Notes: generated by a model not told the origin, from the sequence alone. DNA of 64,000 bases from JBAOHV01 sp963714875 (GCA_963714875.1 CAVQQI010000014.1:186001-250000); one strand, 5' to 3'; positions 52,677-63,127 are shown, counted from the stretch's first letter. Numbers and translations: made by a program.

Positions 52677-55671
52677 TCACGCCGGCGACGGGGCCAGCAG
52701 GGACTCGATCGCTCCGAGGGCGAGCGCGACCGCCGCGTCATCGCGCATCGACGCGCCGCGCCGGCCAGCGGTCGCCAGCGCCTCGTCGCCGAGTCGTTCG
52801 GCGAGCCCACGGGTCAGCTCGGCCAGCTCATCGGCATCGAGGGGCGCGAACGGCAGGGCTGCGGCAGCTCCGGCGGCCTGCACCGCACCGGAGAGCAGCG
52901 CGGCGTCATCGTCGAGTCCGGCCGTGGCGAGGATGCCCGCCACGTGGCGCAGGCTGAGCCACTGGTTGGCCCAGTCCCCGCCGCGGAACCAGGTGTCGAC
53001 GATCTCGCGGTAGCCGACCAGGGCCGGCTCGAGCTCGCCGCGCCGGGCCCGGAGCCACATCGACTCGGTCCTGGCGAACGAACGCATCCACCGGTTGCCC
53101 ACAGAGTCGGCGAGCTCCGCCGACTCGTCCAGGAGCGACAGCGCTTCGTCGGCGTCGTGGTGCGCCGCTGCCAGACCTGCCGCGTAGGCCGCCTGGGCCA
53201 GCGCGGTCGGGCTGCCGCTCACCGCGGAGGCCTTCCGGGCGTCCTCGGCCAGGCGAGCCCCGCCGTCGGGATCACCGATGCTCGTCTGCGCCACCGACCG
53301 CATGTAGAGCGCGTGCGCCAACCGACCGGTGCGGCCACTGGAGCGGGTGACCTCGATCATGCGGTCGATCCACCCCAGAGCGACCGTCACGGTGCCCCTG
53401 GTAGAAGCGGGCGTTGCCCAGCACACGCTCGGGCAGGCCGCACGGCGCCACGCCGAGTGATGCACGAAGCTCGATCGCCCGCTCGGCGAGCTGCACCGCT
53501 CGGTCGAGCTCACCGCGGACGAACGCGCCGTAGGCCACCACGGCCAGGGCCGTCGGGCGGAGCGGATGCGCCTCGGCGGAATCCATCGCCGCGACCGTCT
53601 CCGCCCAGCCGACCACCTCGTAGCGGATCGCCCGGAACCCGGCCTCGCTCATCGACACCACCAGAGCGAGCGCGGACCCTGCGTCGTCGAGGGCGATGGC
53701 TGTCGACAGCGCCGTCCGCAGGTTGTCCATGTCGCGGTCGAGGCGGGCCGACCACACGCCCTCCTCAGGACCGTCGAGTGCCGCACCGCCGGTCACCGCC
53801 CGCTCCACGAAGGTCGCCATGTGCGCACGGTGGATGCGCGGTCCGTCGGGCTGCTCGGCCAGTCGTTCGGCGCCGAAACGACGCAGCGTCTCGAGCTGCG
53901 AGTACCGGAACTCGTCATCGGACCGTGAGGCGACGACGAGTGACTTGTCCACGAGCCCACCGAGCACACCGGCGACGCCGCCGGAGGGAAGGTCACCGCC
54001 GCCGCAGGTCCGCTCGGCGGCGTCCAGGTCGAAGCCGCCGGAGAAGACCGCGAGGCGGGCGAAGAGCGTGCGTTCGGTGGCGTCGAGCAGGCCGTAGGAC
54101 CACTGCACCACGTCCAGCAACGACCGGTGGCGTTCGGCGCGTCCGTGCCCGCTGCCCAGCAGGGCGAAGCGCTCGGTGAGCCGGTCCGCGAGCTGGCGGG
54201 GTGACATCGAGGCCATCCGCGCCGCGGCCAGCTCGAGGGCCAGGGGTAGCCCGTCCAGCTGGATGCACAGCTCGGCCACTGCGCTCGCGGTGGCGTCGTT
54301 CAGCTCGAAGCCGGGCGACGACTCCGAGGCCCGCGCGGCGAAGACCTCGACCGATGCGGTGGCAGCCAGCTCGCGCAGCGGCGCGGACGGGTCCGCCGGC
54401 ACCTCGAGCGGCGCGACGAGTTGCACCACCTCGCCCGCCATCCCGATCGGCTCCCTGCTGGTCGCGAGGACCGTGACCGACGGGCACCAGCGGATCAACT
54501 CGGCGATGAGCCCGGCGGCCGTGTCGATGAGGTGTTCGCAGTTGTCGATCACGAGCAACAGCTCCTGCGGGCCGAGCACGTCGACGACGGCGTCGGTGAG
54601 CGATCGCCCGGAGCGGCGCTCGGCGTGCACCGACTGCGCCGCCGCGGCGACCACCGCGGCAGGGTCCGACACCGGCGCCAGCTCCACGACGCGGACCCCG
54701 TCCCTGAACGATGACCCCAGGCGTCGTGCGACCTCGGCGGCCATCGCGGACTTGCCGACACCTCCGGGGCCGGTCAGCGTGACGAGTCGGGCGCGACCGA
54801 CGGCCTGCTCCACCTCGCCCAGCGCGGCGTCGCGTCCGACCAGTCCGCCCACCAGCGCAGGTGCCGGAGCAACGGGCGGTGATGGCCGCGACGGCGGGGC
54901 GGTCGGGGGCGGTCGGATGCTGCGCTCGCCCTCCTCGACGTTGCCCTCCAGGACGGTGCGCTCCAGCTCGTTGAACGCCGGCGAGGGATCCAGGCCCAGC
55001 TCCTCACGGAGGTGCCGGCGGAACTCCGCCGACAACCGGAGCGCCTCGGCCTGTCGTCCGCTGCGGTGCAGCGCGACCATCAACAGGCGCCACAGCTGCT
55101 CGCGGAGCGGCTCCGCCCGGGTCAGCCCCTCCAGCTCGGAGATGACCGCGCCGTCGTCGCCCAGCGCAAGGCGTGCCTGGTTGCGGTCCTCGACCGCTTG
55201 CAGCCGCAGCTCCTCCAGTCGGATGGCCTCGGGCTGTGCCCACTCCAGGTCCTCGAACCCCGCGAACGCCGAACCGGCCCAGCAGCCGAGCGAGCGATCC
55301 AACAGTGCGATCGCCTCGACGGGCCGTTCCTCCAGGACGGCCCTGGCCGCCGCCAGGTCCAGCTCGAAACGATCGGCGTCGACCGCCTCGGGCGGCACGT
55401 CGAGCAGGTAGCCCGGCGGGCGGCTGTCCAGCGTCACCCCGCTGCCGGACGCGACCAGTCGGCGGAGTTTGGACACCGAGGTCTGCAGGGTCGAGCGGGC
55501 GGTCGATGGCGGCTCGTCGCCCCACAGCGCCTCGGTCAGCGTGTCCAGCGAGACGACCTGACGTCGCGCTGCCAGCAGGGCCGCCAGCAGCAGCCGCTGG
55601 CGAGGTCCGCCGATCGCGACGGGGCCGGCGTCGTCGAACACCTCGACGTTGCCGAGCACACGGAACTCCAT
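52677..55671 (-). pseudogene. AfsR/SARP-type STAND regulator (BTAD + NB-ARC + TPR), one frameshift
   Basis: ATG 55671, MEFRVLGNVEVFDDAG. Winged-helix DNA-binding domain (1-95, STARSTLQTSVSKLRRLV), bacterial transcriptional activator domain (96-240), STAND ATPase with P-loop GPGGVGKS (301-308) and LLLVIDNCEHL, a WH/arm region (LSLLDVVQWSYGLLD-like), and C-terminal TPR-like helices. A shift near 53396 separates the last 240 residues; about 997 aa if repaired. Such proteins switch on secondary-metabolite or stress genes when nucleotide and an unknown signal are bound. Divergent by 144 bp from the cupin/DinB pair, its likely target. Confidence 0.85.
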
Positions 55672-55815
55672 CTCCCCATCATGAGCCACCCGACGGGCAG
55701 CCGTCTGTAGGTGACCGTCGGATGACCGACAGCTCACCGACGCACCAACAGGAGCGGGCCGCATGATCGTCGGGACGACCCGGTCCTGCGGGTCGCAGAG
55801 CGAACGGAGCACGTC

Positions 55816-56206
55816 ATGAGAGTTTCCAAGGAGGACATCCCGGTGATCATGGAGGTGCCGGGGGCGACCGCCCGCCAGTTGGGCGGGCTTCGGTGAGGTG
55901 CCCGGCATGGGGGCCATGGCCGGCGAGTGGTTCTCGCTCGGCGCCGGCACCGACATCGCGCCGCTGCTGGAGGGTCTCGAGAAGGACCTGTGCGATTCGC
56001 CGCACTGGGGGTTCGTGATGTCGGGAGGCCTGGTGCTGACCTATGCGGACCAGCCCGAGGAGCAGCTGTCGGGTGGCGACCTGTTCTTCTGGCCGCCGCA
56101 CCACTCGGTGCGCGTGACCGACGACGCCGAGGTCATCCTGTTCAGCCCCCACCGCACCCACCGTGCCGTGGTCGACCACATGGCCGAGAAGCTGGGGGTG
56201 GCGTGA
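55816..56206 (+). pseudogene. Small cupin-domain protein, frameshifted near the N-terminus
   Basis: ATG 55816 begins RVSKEDIPVIMEVPGATARQ; after one extra G near 55885 the protein continues as GEWFSLGAGTDIAPLL, WGFVMSGGLVLTYADQ, GGDLFFWPPHHSVRVTDDAE: a single-cupin fold with conserved Gly and His (PPHHSV). About 129 aa. Metal ligands are only partly recognisable. Its stop overlaps the next gene (TGATG). Probably regulated by the divergent AfsR-type protein. Confidence 0.75.
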
Positions 56207-56808
56207 TGAGCACCGACACCCTGCGGTTCGAGCTGGACGACGGCATCGACGGTGGCGCCCAGCTCCAGCAGGTCGTGCCCCGGCTCGGGGCGGCGATCGC
56301 CGGTGTGCAGACCGCCGACCTGGGCCTGCCCACACCGTGCGACGCATGGACCACCCGCGACCTGCTGAACCACATCATCGGTGGGGCGGACATGTTCGCC
56401 GATGCGTTCGGCGGCGCGCCGTTGCGCGACATCTCGGGTCGGCTGCCCGACGTCATCGGCGACGACCCGATGGCAGCGTTCGAACGTGCAGCGGGTCGCT
56501 TCGGCGAGGCGACCCAGCAGCCGGGAGCGATGGACAAGGTGCTCGACCTGCCGTTCGGGGCGATGACGGGCCGCACGTTCCTGCGGTTCGTGGCGTTCGA
56601 CCTGGCCGTGCACACCTGGGACGTGGCGTCGGTGACCGGCGCCGAGGTGGAGTTCCCCGACGATCTGCTCGCTCAGATCGATTCGTTCGCGCACGTGGTG
56701 CTGGGCGCCGTGCCCCGCAACGACCTGCTGTGTGCGGAGCCGGTGACGGTGGCGGCCTATGCCAGTCGGCTCGACCGGCTGGTCGCGTACTCCGGTCGAC
56801 AGCCCTGA
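56206..56808 (+). CDS. TIGR03086-type DinB-like (mycothiol-dependent enzyme-like) protein
   Basis: 200 aa from ATG 56206. LPTPCDAWTTRDLLNHIIGGADMF carries the N-terminal His of the four-helix metal site; the second His pair region is VAFDLAVHTWDVA. The family (TIGR03086, maleylpyruvate isomerase N-domain-like) is actinobacterial and often tied to mycothiol or small-molecule detoxification. Cotranscribed with the cupin gene. Confidence 0.85.
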   Translation: MSTDTLRFELDDGIDGGAQLQQVVPRLGAAIAGVQTADLGLPTPCDAWTTRDLLNHIIGGADMFADAFGGAPLRDISGRLPDVIGDDPMAAFERAAGRFGEATQQPGAMDKVLDLPFGAMTGRTFLRFVAFDLAVHTWDVASVTGAEVEFPDDLLAQIDSFAHVVLGAVPRNDLLCAEPVTVAAYASRLDRLVAYSGRQP

Positions 56809-56817
56809 CCGGCGGGC

Positions 56818-56848
56818 GGCCAGCCTCCTCGACACCACGGGGCTGGCC
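56818..56848. terminator. Possible hairpin between convergent genes
   Basis: 8-bp arms GGCCAGCC (56818-56825) and GGCTGGCC (56841-56848) with a 15-base loop, right after the DinB-like gene. Confidence 0.35.
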
Positions 56849-56860
56849 CGACGGTCCTCG

Positions 56861-59060
56861 TCAGCGCTGCAGGGCCGTGGGGCCGGCCCTGAGGGCGGGG
56901 GGCACGGGGCCGGGCAGCGAGTAGGGCTCGGCCCCTGCGAGGTCGACGCCGTAGTTCATGTCGGCGAGTGCCGCTGCGGTCATGGCGCTCAGCTGCGATG
57001 GCACACCGATGGTGAACGACGGTGTCATCAGCTCGGTGCCGAACGCCGTCTCGCTCCAGTGGGAGCCGCCGTTCATGGGGATGGTTCCCGTGCCGCCGAG
57101 CTCCTGGTAGATCCCGTTGGCGGCCGCGCCGATGAAGCGGGGGTCGGACGGGATCGTGTCGTCCCTGAGCAAGGTGAAGGCCGACCCGCCCAGGAGGACG
57201 TGGCCCATCTCGTGGGTGACCGTGTCGAGGAAGGCGGGCGGGTTGGCCAGCAGGGTCGCGAGGTCGGCGGTGTCGATCGCGACCGCACCCCAGACCGCCG
57301 TCCCATCAGGACGGAAGCGGCCGCCGCCGCCCAGCGCGACTGCGCCGCCGGGGCCATCGATCGCTTCCACCGTCACGTCGATGAAGACGTCGTCCACGGT
57401 GGTGTTCAGCGCAGGAACGCTGGCGAAGAAGGTTCCCGCACCCACCGTGGTCGCCTGTGCGGGAAGCCCCGCGGTGATGACGTTCTCCCACCTGGTCGCG
57501 GCGGCATCCACGCGCAATGCGTCTGCGGGTGAGAACGGCGGATGGAGCCGCAGCGTGATGTCGAACACGTCCGTGCTGGCAGCCCCCACCGTGACCGTGG
57601 TGGTGGCTGTGGCCGAGGACGAACCGTTGCTCACCATCAGGGTGACGGTGTTCGTGCCCACGTCGGTGAACGTCGCGGTGCGCAGCGACGCCGAGGTGCA
57701 GTCGCTGATCGACATGTCGTAGGTGGCGTCATCGTCCAGGTCCAGCTGACAGGTGAGCGGATTCGCGCCGGGATCGGAGATGGTCCAGGTGAGCGCGGTC
57801 GTGACGGGTGCAGCACCGGAGGGGGTGACCGCGAGAAGGTGCCGATCACCGGCGGCGGTGTCACCGCCACGCAGTCGTCGGGCGAGGTGGCGCCGGGTGC
57901 TGCGGTCGTGGTGTCCACGGGGCACGCGGTCGCTGTGGTGGAACCGGACGTCTCGACGTAGTCTGCCGATGGGGGCGAGCAGACACTCGATCTGCCCGGA
58001 CAGCGGCTGGTAGGACCCCGGCGCACACGCAGTCGCCTCGGTCGGACCCTCGGTGTCGACGAACGTCCCGGGGGCGGCGAGCAGACACTCGGTCTGGCCG
58101 GCCTGGTCCTGGAACCTCCCCGGCGGGCACGGGGTCGCAGACAGCGCACCCGCGGTGTCGACGAAGATCCCGGGCGGGGCGGGGTGCACGGCTCGTTGCC
58201 GTCCGTGGTGTTGAACGTCCCCGGCGCACACTGCACCGCCGCGGTGTCGTCATCGACGATCGTCGCGACACCGACCATGTTCAGCTCCTCCACCGGGGAG
58301 CCGCCGGTCACGCGCGACCTCCAAGCTGAGATCGCGTGCCCCGTCCGCGGTCGTGTTCGGCAGGACCGCGACGTCGACGGTCTTGGAGATCTGACCCGGC
58401 GCGAACACCACCGTGCCCGGCAGCTTCGCCCGGTAGTCCACACCCGCGACCGCGGTCCCATCCGCGGTGCTGTAGGTGATCGTCACGTTCGTCGCCGGCG
58501 GCCGCGACAGGTGGATCAGGAACTGGGCGAGACGGTTCGCCCTGATCACCCTCGACGACCGTCGGGTTCGACACGGTGATCACCGGGTTCGACCGCGGAC
58601 ACGGCATCGGCATCGACGATCGTGGCGGTGCCGGTGTCGTCACCGACCACCACATCACCACCGGTCGCGGTCGCGACCACGCGTGAACGTCTCATCGCCC
58701 TCGGTGTCGTCATCGGTCAACACCGGCACGTTCACCTGGGTCTGCACCGCACCGGTCGGGATCGTCACCGTCCGCGGGTTCGCCGGTGTACCCCACCGCA
58801 GGTAGTCACTCCCCGCCGTCGCGGTGCCGTCCACGGTCCAGTACGACACGACCACCGGCGCAGCAGCGGGAGCCGACAGGTAGATCGGCACGAACACCGA
58901 CCCCGTCACCAGATCACGCTCCAGACCCGGACTGGTCACCGACGCTCAGCGTCGGACCATCCGCGGCCGACACCGGTCGCGAGACCACCAACCCGATCGC
59001 CAACAACGCCGACACCAACGCCGCGACGACGACCCGTCCACTCGTTCCCAGCCATGACAC
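56861..59060 (-). pseudogene. Secreted Calx-beta / GCC2-GCC3 / leishmanolysin-like metalloprotease, many frameshifts
   Basis: GTG 59060 starts a signal peptide (VVVAALVSALLAIGLVVS, cleavage near VSAADG). Across about eight breaks follow two Calx-beta domains (VSYWTVDGTATAGSDYLRWG; ITYSTADGTAVAGVDYRAKL), four Cys-rich GCC2/GCC3 repeats (CAPGTFNTTDGNEPC; CPPGRFQDQAGQTECL; CAPGSYQPLSGQIECL), a PKD-like domain and, in one unbroken frame, a protease domain with HEMGHVLLGG, SHWSETAFGTELMTPSF and YGVDLAGAEPYSLPG. About 732 aa if repaired. The protease part is a clear homologue of 14723-16003. Extracellular adhesion/proteolysis is likely. Confidence 0.78.
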
Positions 59061-59395
59061 GCCCCCTCTGCGCCCGACCGGGTACCGACACCCGCCTGGC
59101 CGCATCACCTTTGCACCATCTGGCCGGAATCCCAAGCGATCTGAGTGGGATTCGGTGAACCGCCCGAGGCAGCCATCGGGCTCGGCTCCATGCGGCCAGC
59201 CCAGCGGGGAACGCCTGTCGGTGGTGGCCGAGCCTGACGGGTCCGCCCGGGCGGCAGCCCGGGTTCGGCCGCGACCACTGGGACTCACGAGCCGGACGGC
59301 GCCGGCTTCTGACGAATCCGGTGACCGCGGAGTCGACGGTGAGCGCTGGCACGCATCGTCGAGTTCGTGACGGGTTCGAGCGGCAAGCTGGTGCG
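59061..59395. other. Gene-free spacer
   Basis: 335 bp upstream of both the secreted metalloprotease (-) and the small membrane protein (+). I see no RNA gene, no clear promoter and no significant repeat. A + strand extension of the small membrane protein to GTG 59321 would use the last 75 bp. Confidence 0.5.
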
Positions 59396-59638
59396 GTGCA
59401 GTGGCTCTGGTACTCCCTCATCGCCTCGGTGATCCTCACCGTCGCCGCGAACCTCGCGATCCGATGGTGGCCCGGTGCCGGCGGGCACGGGCCGCGACAG
59501 CTCGACGACCGGCCAGCGGAGCAGCCGACCGGCGCAGATGGGCAGCGGCAGGTGCGGGTGGTCGTTCCCTGGCGGGCGATGCTGCTCGTCTCCGTCGCGC
59601 TGACCGTGGCGCTCAACCTGGCGATCCGGCTGGTCTGA
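59396..59638 (+). CDS. Small two-helix membrane protein
   Basis: 80 aa from GTG 59396 (105 aa from GTG 59321). Two transmembrane helices with near-repeat sequence, LIASVILTVAANLAIRWW and MLLVSVALTVALNLAIRLV, separated by a hydrophilic linker. It looks like an internal duplication of one helix unit. No family recognised. The start has no good ribosome-binding site. Confidence 0.55.
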   Translation: MQWLWYSLIASVILTVAANLAIRWWPGAGGHGPRQLDDRPAEQPTGADGQRQVRVVVPWRAMLLVSVALTVALNLAIRLV

Positions 59639-59717
59639 ACGCCGCGTCGGGGTGCCTGCGAGCTGTGACAGCACACCGCGGGCGGAATTCGTCGGGCTCG
59701 CTGTCGGACCCCGGGCG

Positions 59718-59723
59718 TAGTGT
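59718..59723 (+). promoter_or_regulatory. -10 element TAGTGT of the riboswitch transcript
   Basis: TAGTGT lies so that transcription would start around 59730, one or two bases before the P1 stem of the riboswitch (59732). The -35 region is not convincing. Confidence 0.5.
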
Positions 59724-59730
59724 CGGTGGT

Positions 59731-59823
59731 GCTTCATCCAGAAGGCCCGAGAGTCCCGGCTCCGTGACGGCCTGGCAACCCCCGACTCGTCGGGACGGTG
59801 CCTCCGCCGGGTTCGATGAGGAG
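59731..59823 (+). promoter_or_regulatory. SAM-clan (SAM-I/IV-type) riboswitch
   Basis: P1: 59732-59738 (CUUCAUC) pairs with 59815-59821 (GAUGAGG), 7 bp with one G-U. P2: AGGCC 59743-59747 with GGCCU 59769-59773. Next comes the invariant-type GGCAACC (59774-59780), a P3 hairpin (CCCGA 59781-59785, loop CUCG, UCGGG 59790-59794) and GGUGCC (59797-59802), then UCCGCCGGGUUC before the P1 3' strand. This order and these sequences are the SAM-I family core. The Shine-Dalgarno GAGGAG (59818-59823) is part of the P1 3' strand, so SAM binding would hide it and stop translation of the gene at 59829. Confidence 0.72.
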
Positions 59824-59828
59824 TTCCC

Positions 59829-60245
59829 ATGTCACCACGTCCCGAGTTCCTGACCACGCGCCCCGACCAGGTGCATCCGATCCAGGTGAAACTCGCCTTC
59901 CTGACCGACAGCACCCAGGCCCGTCCGGTGGCGATCAGCTCGGTCGACGGTGACCTCGTGCAGCTGCGCGAGCTCGGCGGCGCCGTCGCCTCGATCCGCG
60001 TCCACGCCGCCGCTCGGCTCGCCGAGGTACTCGAGCGGGGTGACCTGTGCCGGGTCGGCGGGCTGCCGCTGGCACTGCTCAACCCGCAGTACCGGGTGCT
60101 CGCGGTGGCGACCGGCCCGGCCAGCCCGCCGCCGGACCTCACAGTGCTCATCGTGAGCCAGCTCGATGCGGACGGCGCCGTTGTCGAGCTGCTGAGCGGC
60201 AGTGACGATCAACCGTCCTGGCAGGTGTTCGCCGTGCGGGACTGA
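59829..60245 (+). CDS. Uncharacterised 138-aa protein under SAM-riboswitch control
   Basis: ATG 59829 with GAGGAG five bases upstream (inside the riboswitch P1 stem). Begins MSPRPEFLTTRPDQVHPIQ. No signal peptide or membrane helix; predicted alternating beta strands (VKLAFLTDSTQARPVAISS, LVQLRELGGAVASIRVHAA, LTVLIVSQLDADGAVVELL). I recognise no family. Control by SAM suggests a role in methionine, SAM or sulfur metabolism or in methylation. The next gene on the strand is 148 bp away, so it is probably the only target. Confidence 0.7.
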   Translation: MSPRPEFLTTRPDQVHPIQVKLAFLTDSTQARPVAISSVDGDLVQLRELGGAVASIRVHAAARLAEVLERGDLCRVGGLPLALLNPQYRVLAVATGPASPPPDLTVLIVSQLDADGAVVELLSGSDDQPSWQVFAVRD

Positions 60246-60392
60246 TCGGCTGGGCGGTTCACACCGGGTCCACTCGCTCACCGTGACTTTGTGCCCTTCT
60301 CGGATCGCTTCGTCCGCAACAAGATGTGGTCGAAGTGTTGGTTGGCTCGGGCTGGTCCGTCGTGGTCGGTCCGACCCGGACGGAAGGGCGCG

Positions 60393-61308
60393 ATGTCGAT
60401 CTCTACGAGCAAACATGGGGTGGCCGCGCTGGCGGTCGGTGTGCTCCTCCTGGCCGGATGCGGCGGCGATGACGATGGCGAGGCCGTCACCGAGACGACG
60501 GAGCCCGAGGCACCACCCGTCGAGTTCCCGGTCGCCGTCGAGACGACGACCGACGTGCCGTACACGAGCGAGCGGAGCCTCGACATCTACGAGCCCACCG
60601 AGGGATCGGACTGGCCGGTCGTCGTCTACTTCCACGGCGGGCCTCCGGCCCCCGGGGCCCGCACCAGTCCCGAGACCTTGTCCGCCATCGCCGAACAGGG
60701 AATCGTCGTCTACGCCCCCGACTGGCGCTCGAACGGGCCCGCCGGCGGCTCCGAGGACTCGGTCTGCGCGGTGGCCTTCGCGGAGGCGACCGCGGCCGAC
60801 CACGGTGGCGACGCCGACGCGGTGACCCTGGCCGGCTACTCGACCGGTGGGTACACCGCGCTCATCCACGGCTACATGGCCGACGATCCGCCGCTCCCGG
60901 TGACCGACTGCGCTCGTCGATCCGGTGGTGAGCCCGCCCGCGGCGGTTGCGGTGGGCGGCACCCCACTGTTCGCCGCCGAGTGGGCACGGGACGGCAGGC
61001 TCCCCCTTCCCGCATGGACCGCGCTGACGCCGGAACAGCTCGACCGGTCCGACCCCGAGCTCCTGGTGGGAGAGAACCCGACGATGGTCATCAACCTCTT
61101 CGTCGGTGACGACGACCAGGGTGGACCCTTCGCTCCGCCGGGCGGCTGGCCGATCACCGACGTCAACCGCGAGTACCACCCGAAGCTCGTCGACGCCGGC
61201 TACACCTCCGACCTGACCGTGGTGCCGGGGGGCCATGTGCTCACCCCGGAGGGCCAGGAGGCGTTCAACAACATGGTCGTCGAGACCGCCAGGTCGGTCG
61301 CGGAGTAG
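60393..61308 (+). pseudogene. Alpha/beta-hydrolase lipoprotein (esterase), frameshifted
   Basis: ATG 60393 with GAAGGG upstream. Lipobox LLAGC, acidic linker, then RSLDIYEPTEGSDWPVVVYF, oxyanion HGGPPAPG, nucleophile LAGYSTGGYTAL. After a shift near 60912 the C-terminal part follows (LVGENPTMVINLFVGDDDQG, catalytic His in VVPGGHVLTPEG). About 304 aa if repaired. BD-FAE-like secreted esterase with a complete Ser-Asp-His set. Not part of the riboswitch transcript for certain. Confidence 0.8.
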
Positions 61309-61340
61309 CGCTGCCGGCGACCATCAACGCTGCCGGGACG

Positions 61341-62763
61341 TCACAGCTCGGTGCTGAAGCGGTGCCCGGACCGGGCCATCAGCACCGCCACGCCGATGAT
61401 CAGCAGCCCCGACACCGAGATGAGCAGGGGCACGCGCCCCTCTCCGGGGAAGTACCAACCGATCGCCCACGGCACGAAGACCAGCAGACCGATCGCGCGC
61501 CGACCGGTGACAAGCGCCACCCGCCCGCGCAGCATCGACACACCGAGCAGGGCGAGCGAGGTGAGGAGACCCGAGATCGTCGCCACGCCGGGCGACTCGA
61601 TCGCCACGACGGCACAGGCGACCAGCATCGTGGCTGCACCGAGGACCTCGAGCACGATCGGCGCGCGGGTGAGGCGACCGACGCCGACCAGGGTGACGAC
61701 CAGTCCGACTGCCCACAGCGTGGCGCCGGTCGCCACGGCGGCGTCGGCGGCCATGATCCCGACCAGCGGTGGCAGGGACTGGAAGATGGTGATCGCACCG
61801 ATCACGCACAGCACCACGATGGACGCGACGTCGGACACCACGTGGCGGAGCAGCGCCAGCGTCACCACAGCGGCGCCCGGACGCGACGACGAACACCAAC
61901 GCGAAGCCGGGGTCGTCGCCGATCGCCACGAAGCTGCCGACACCGACCGCGATCGCTCCGACGACGACCTCGAGGACGGGGAAGGTGGTGAGCCTGCGGA
62001 CCCCCACCGCCAGGAGCCCCGCGCCCGCGACCCACACCGCCAGTCCGGCGATCGTCGTGCCCGCGGGTTCGGCCAGCCCGGTGCCCACCGCCAGCACCAC
62101 CGGCCACCAGCGCCACGAGTTGCTGCACCGGGCGGGAGCGTCCGCAGCCACATCAGTCCGCTCGTCAACGGCGACCGCAGCAGCGGTGCACGCCACCACG
62201 GGTCCCGCCGGGTCGCGAGCCGAGCAGCTCGATCGCTGCGATCGCGGCGGCGACGGCGACCGCTGCGGTCGCCAGGGTCCACAGGAAGGCGCGGAGCCGC
62301 GCCATCGCCGCGTCGCGGCGTTCGGGCACCGCCAGACCGGCACCGATGAGCGCCGCGGCGGTCAGGCCGCTGAGGGCGAGCTGGGCGCCCACGAGCCAGA
62401 TCGGCCCAGAAGTGGGCCACCAGCAACACCACGCCGGTCACGGCCAGTGCGCCGCCGAGGTAGCCCAGGATCTCGATCATCGCGACCAGGGCGGGTCGCC
62501 GGTGCAGTTCGGGCACCGGCCCAGCGACCGGGCTCGCCGCAGCGGGGGCGTGAACGACCGGGACACCCGCCGGTGCAGCGGTCGCCTCGTAGTCCGCGAT
62601 CCGCTCGGCCTGTTCCTCGTCGATCAGGCCGAGCTCGAGTCCACGTCGCGAGCTTCGCCGTCACGGGCTGGGTCGGCGCTGTCGCCGACCCACTCCGGGC
62701 GCGCAGCACGGCACCGATGACGACCACCCCGAACCAGAGCACGAGCGCAGCGACCGCGACCAT
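61341..62763 (-). pseudogene. Polytopic membrane protein (DUF2157-like), frameshifted
   Basis: ATG 62763 begins VAVAALVLWFGVVVIGAVL. Pieces in three frames give a protein of about 473 aa with around 12-14 helices: a cytosolic segment LGLIDEEQAERIADYEA, then EILGYLGGALAVTGVVLLVA, LALSGLTAAALIGAGLAV, TTIAGLAVWVAGAGLLAVGV and, in one long frame, LVFVPWAIGWYFPGEGRVPL. Breaks near 62640, 62400, 62205 and 61885. The LGYLGGAL..GVVLL start resembles DUF2157 proteins of unknown function. Not a transporter that I can name. Confidence 0.65.
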
Positions 62764-62911
62764 GCACCGCCTCCCTTCACGCCCAGCATGTGTGGGCGTG
62801 GGGAACACGGCTAGGGCACGAAGTCACCGGGCCACCGTGGCCCTGCTCTCGCTCGGACCGCGGCTCGAACGTGGCGTCGTGGCGCCAGCGATGCCCGAGC
62901 CGCGGGCGCGG

Positions 62912-63127
62912 TCAGATCTCGTCGTCGAGTCGGAATCCGATCTTCATGGCCACCTGGAAGTGGGCGACCTCACCATCGACCACCTGGCCGCGGATCTCGG
63001 TCGTCTCGAACCACTCGACGTGACGCAGCGTCGACGCGGCCCGCGCGACGCCGTTGCGGATCGCCTGCTGCACCGAGTCGGGCGAGGTCCCGACGACTTC
63101 GGTGATCCGGTAGGTGCGGTTCGACAT
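62912..63127 (-). CDS. Dodecin (flavin-binding)
   Basis: 71 aa, the family size. RTYRITEVVGTSPDSVQQAI, VEWFETTEIRGQVVDGEV and HFQVAMKIGFRLD are the strand-helix-strand pattern of dodecin; Trp 39 in VEWFE is the flavin-stacking residue. Dodecamers store or buffer FMN/FAD or CoA in the cytosol. Single gene. Confidence 0.93.
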   Translation of the reverse strand: MSNRTYRITEVVGTSPDSVQQAIRNGVARAASTLRHVEWFETTEIRGQVVDGEVAHFQVAMKIGFRLDDEI

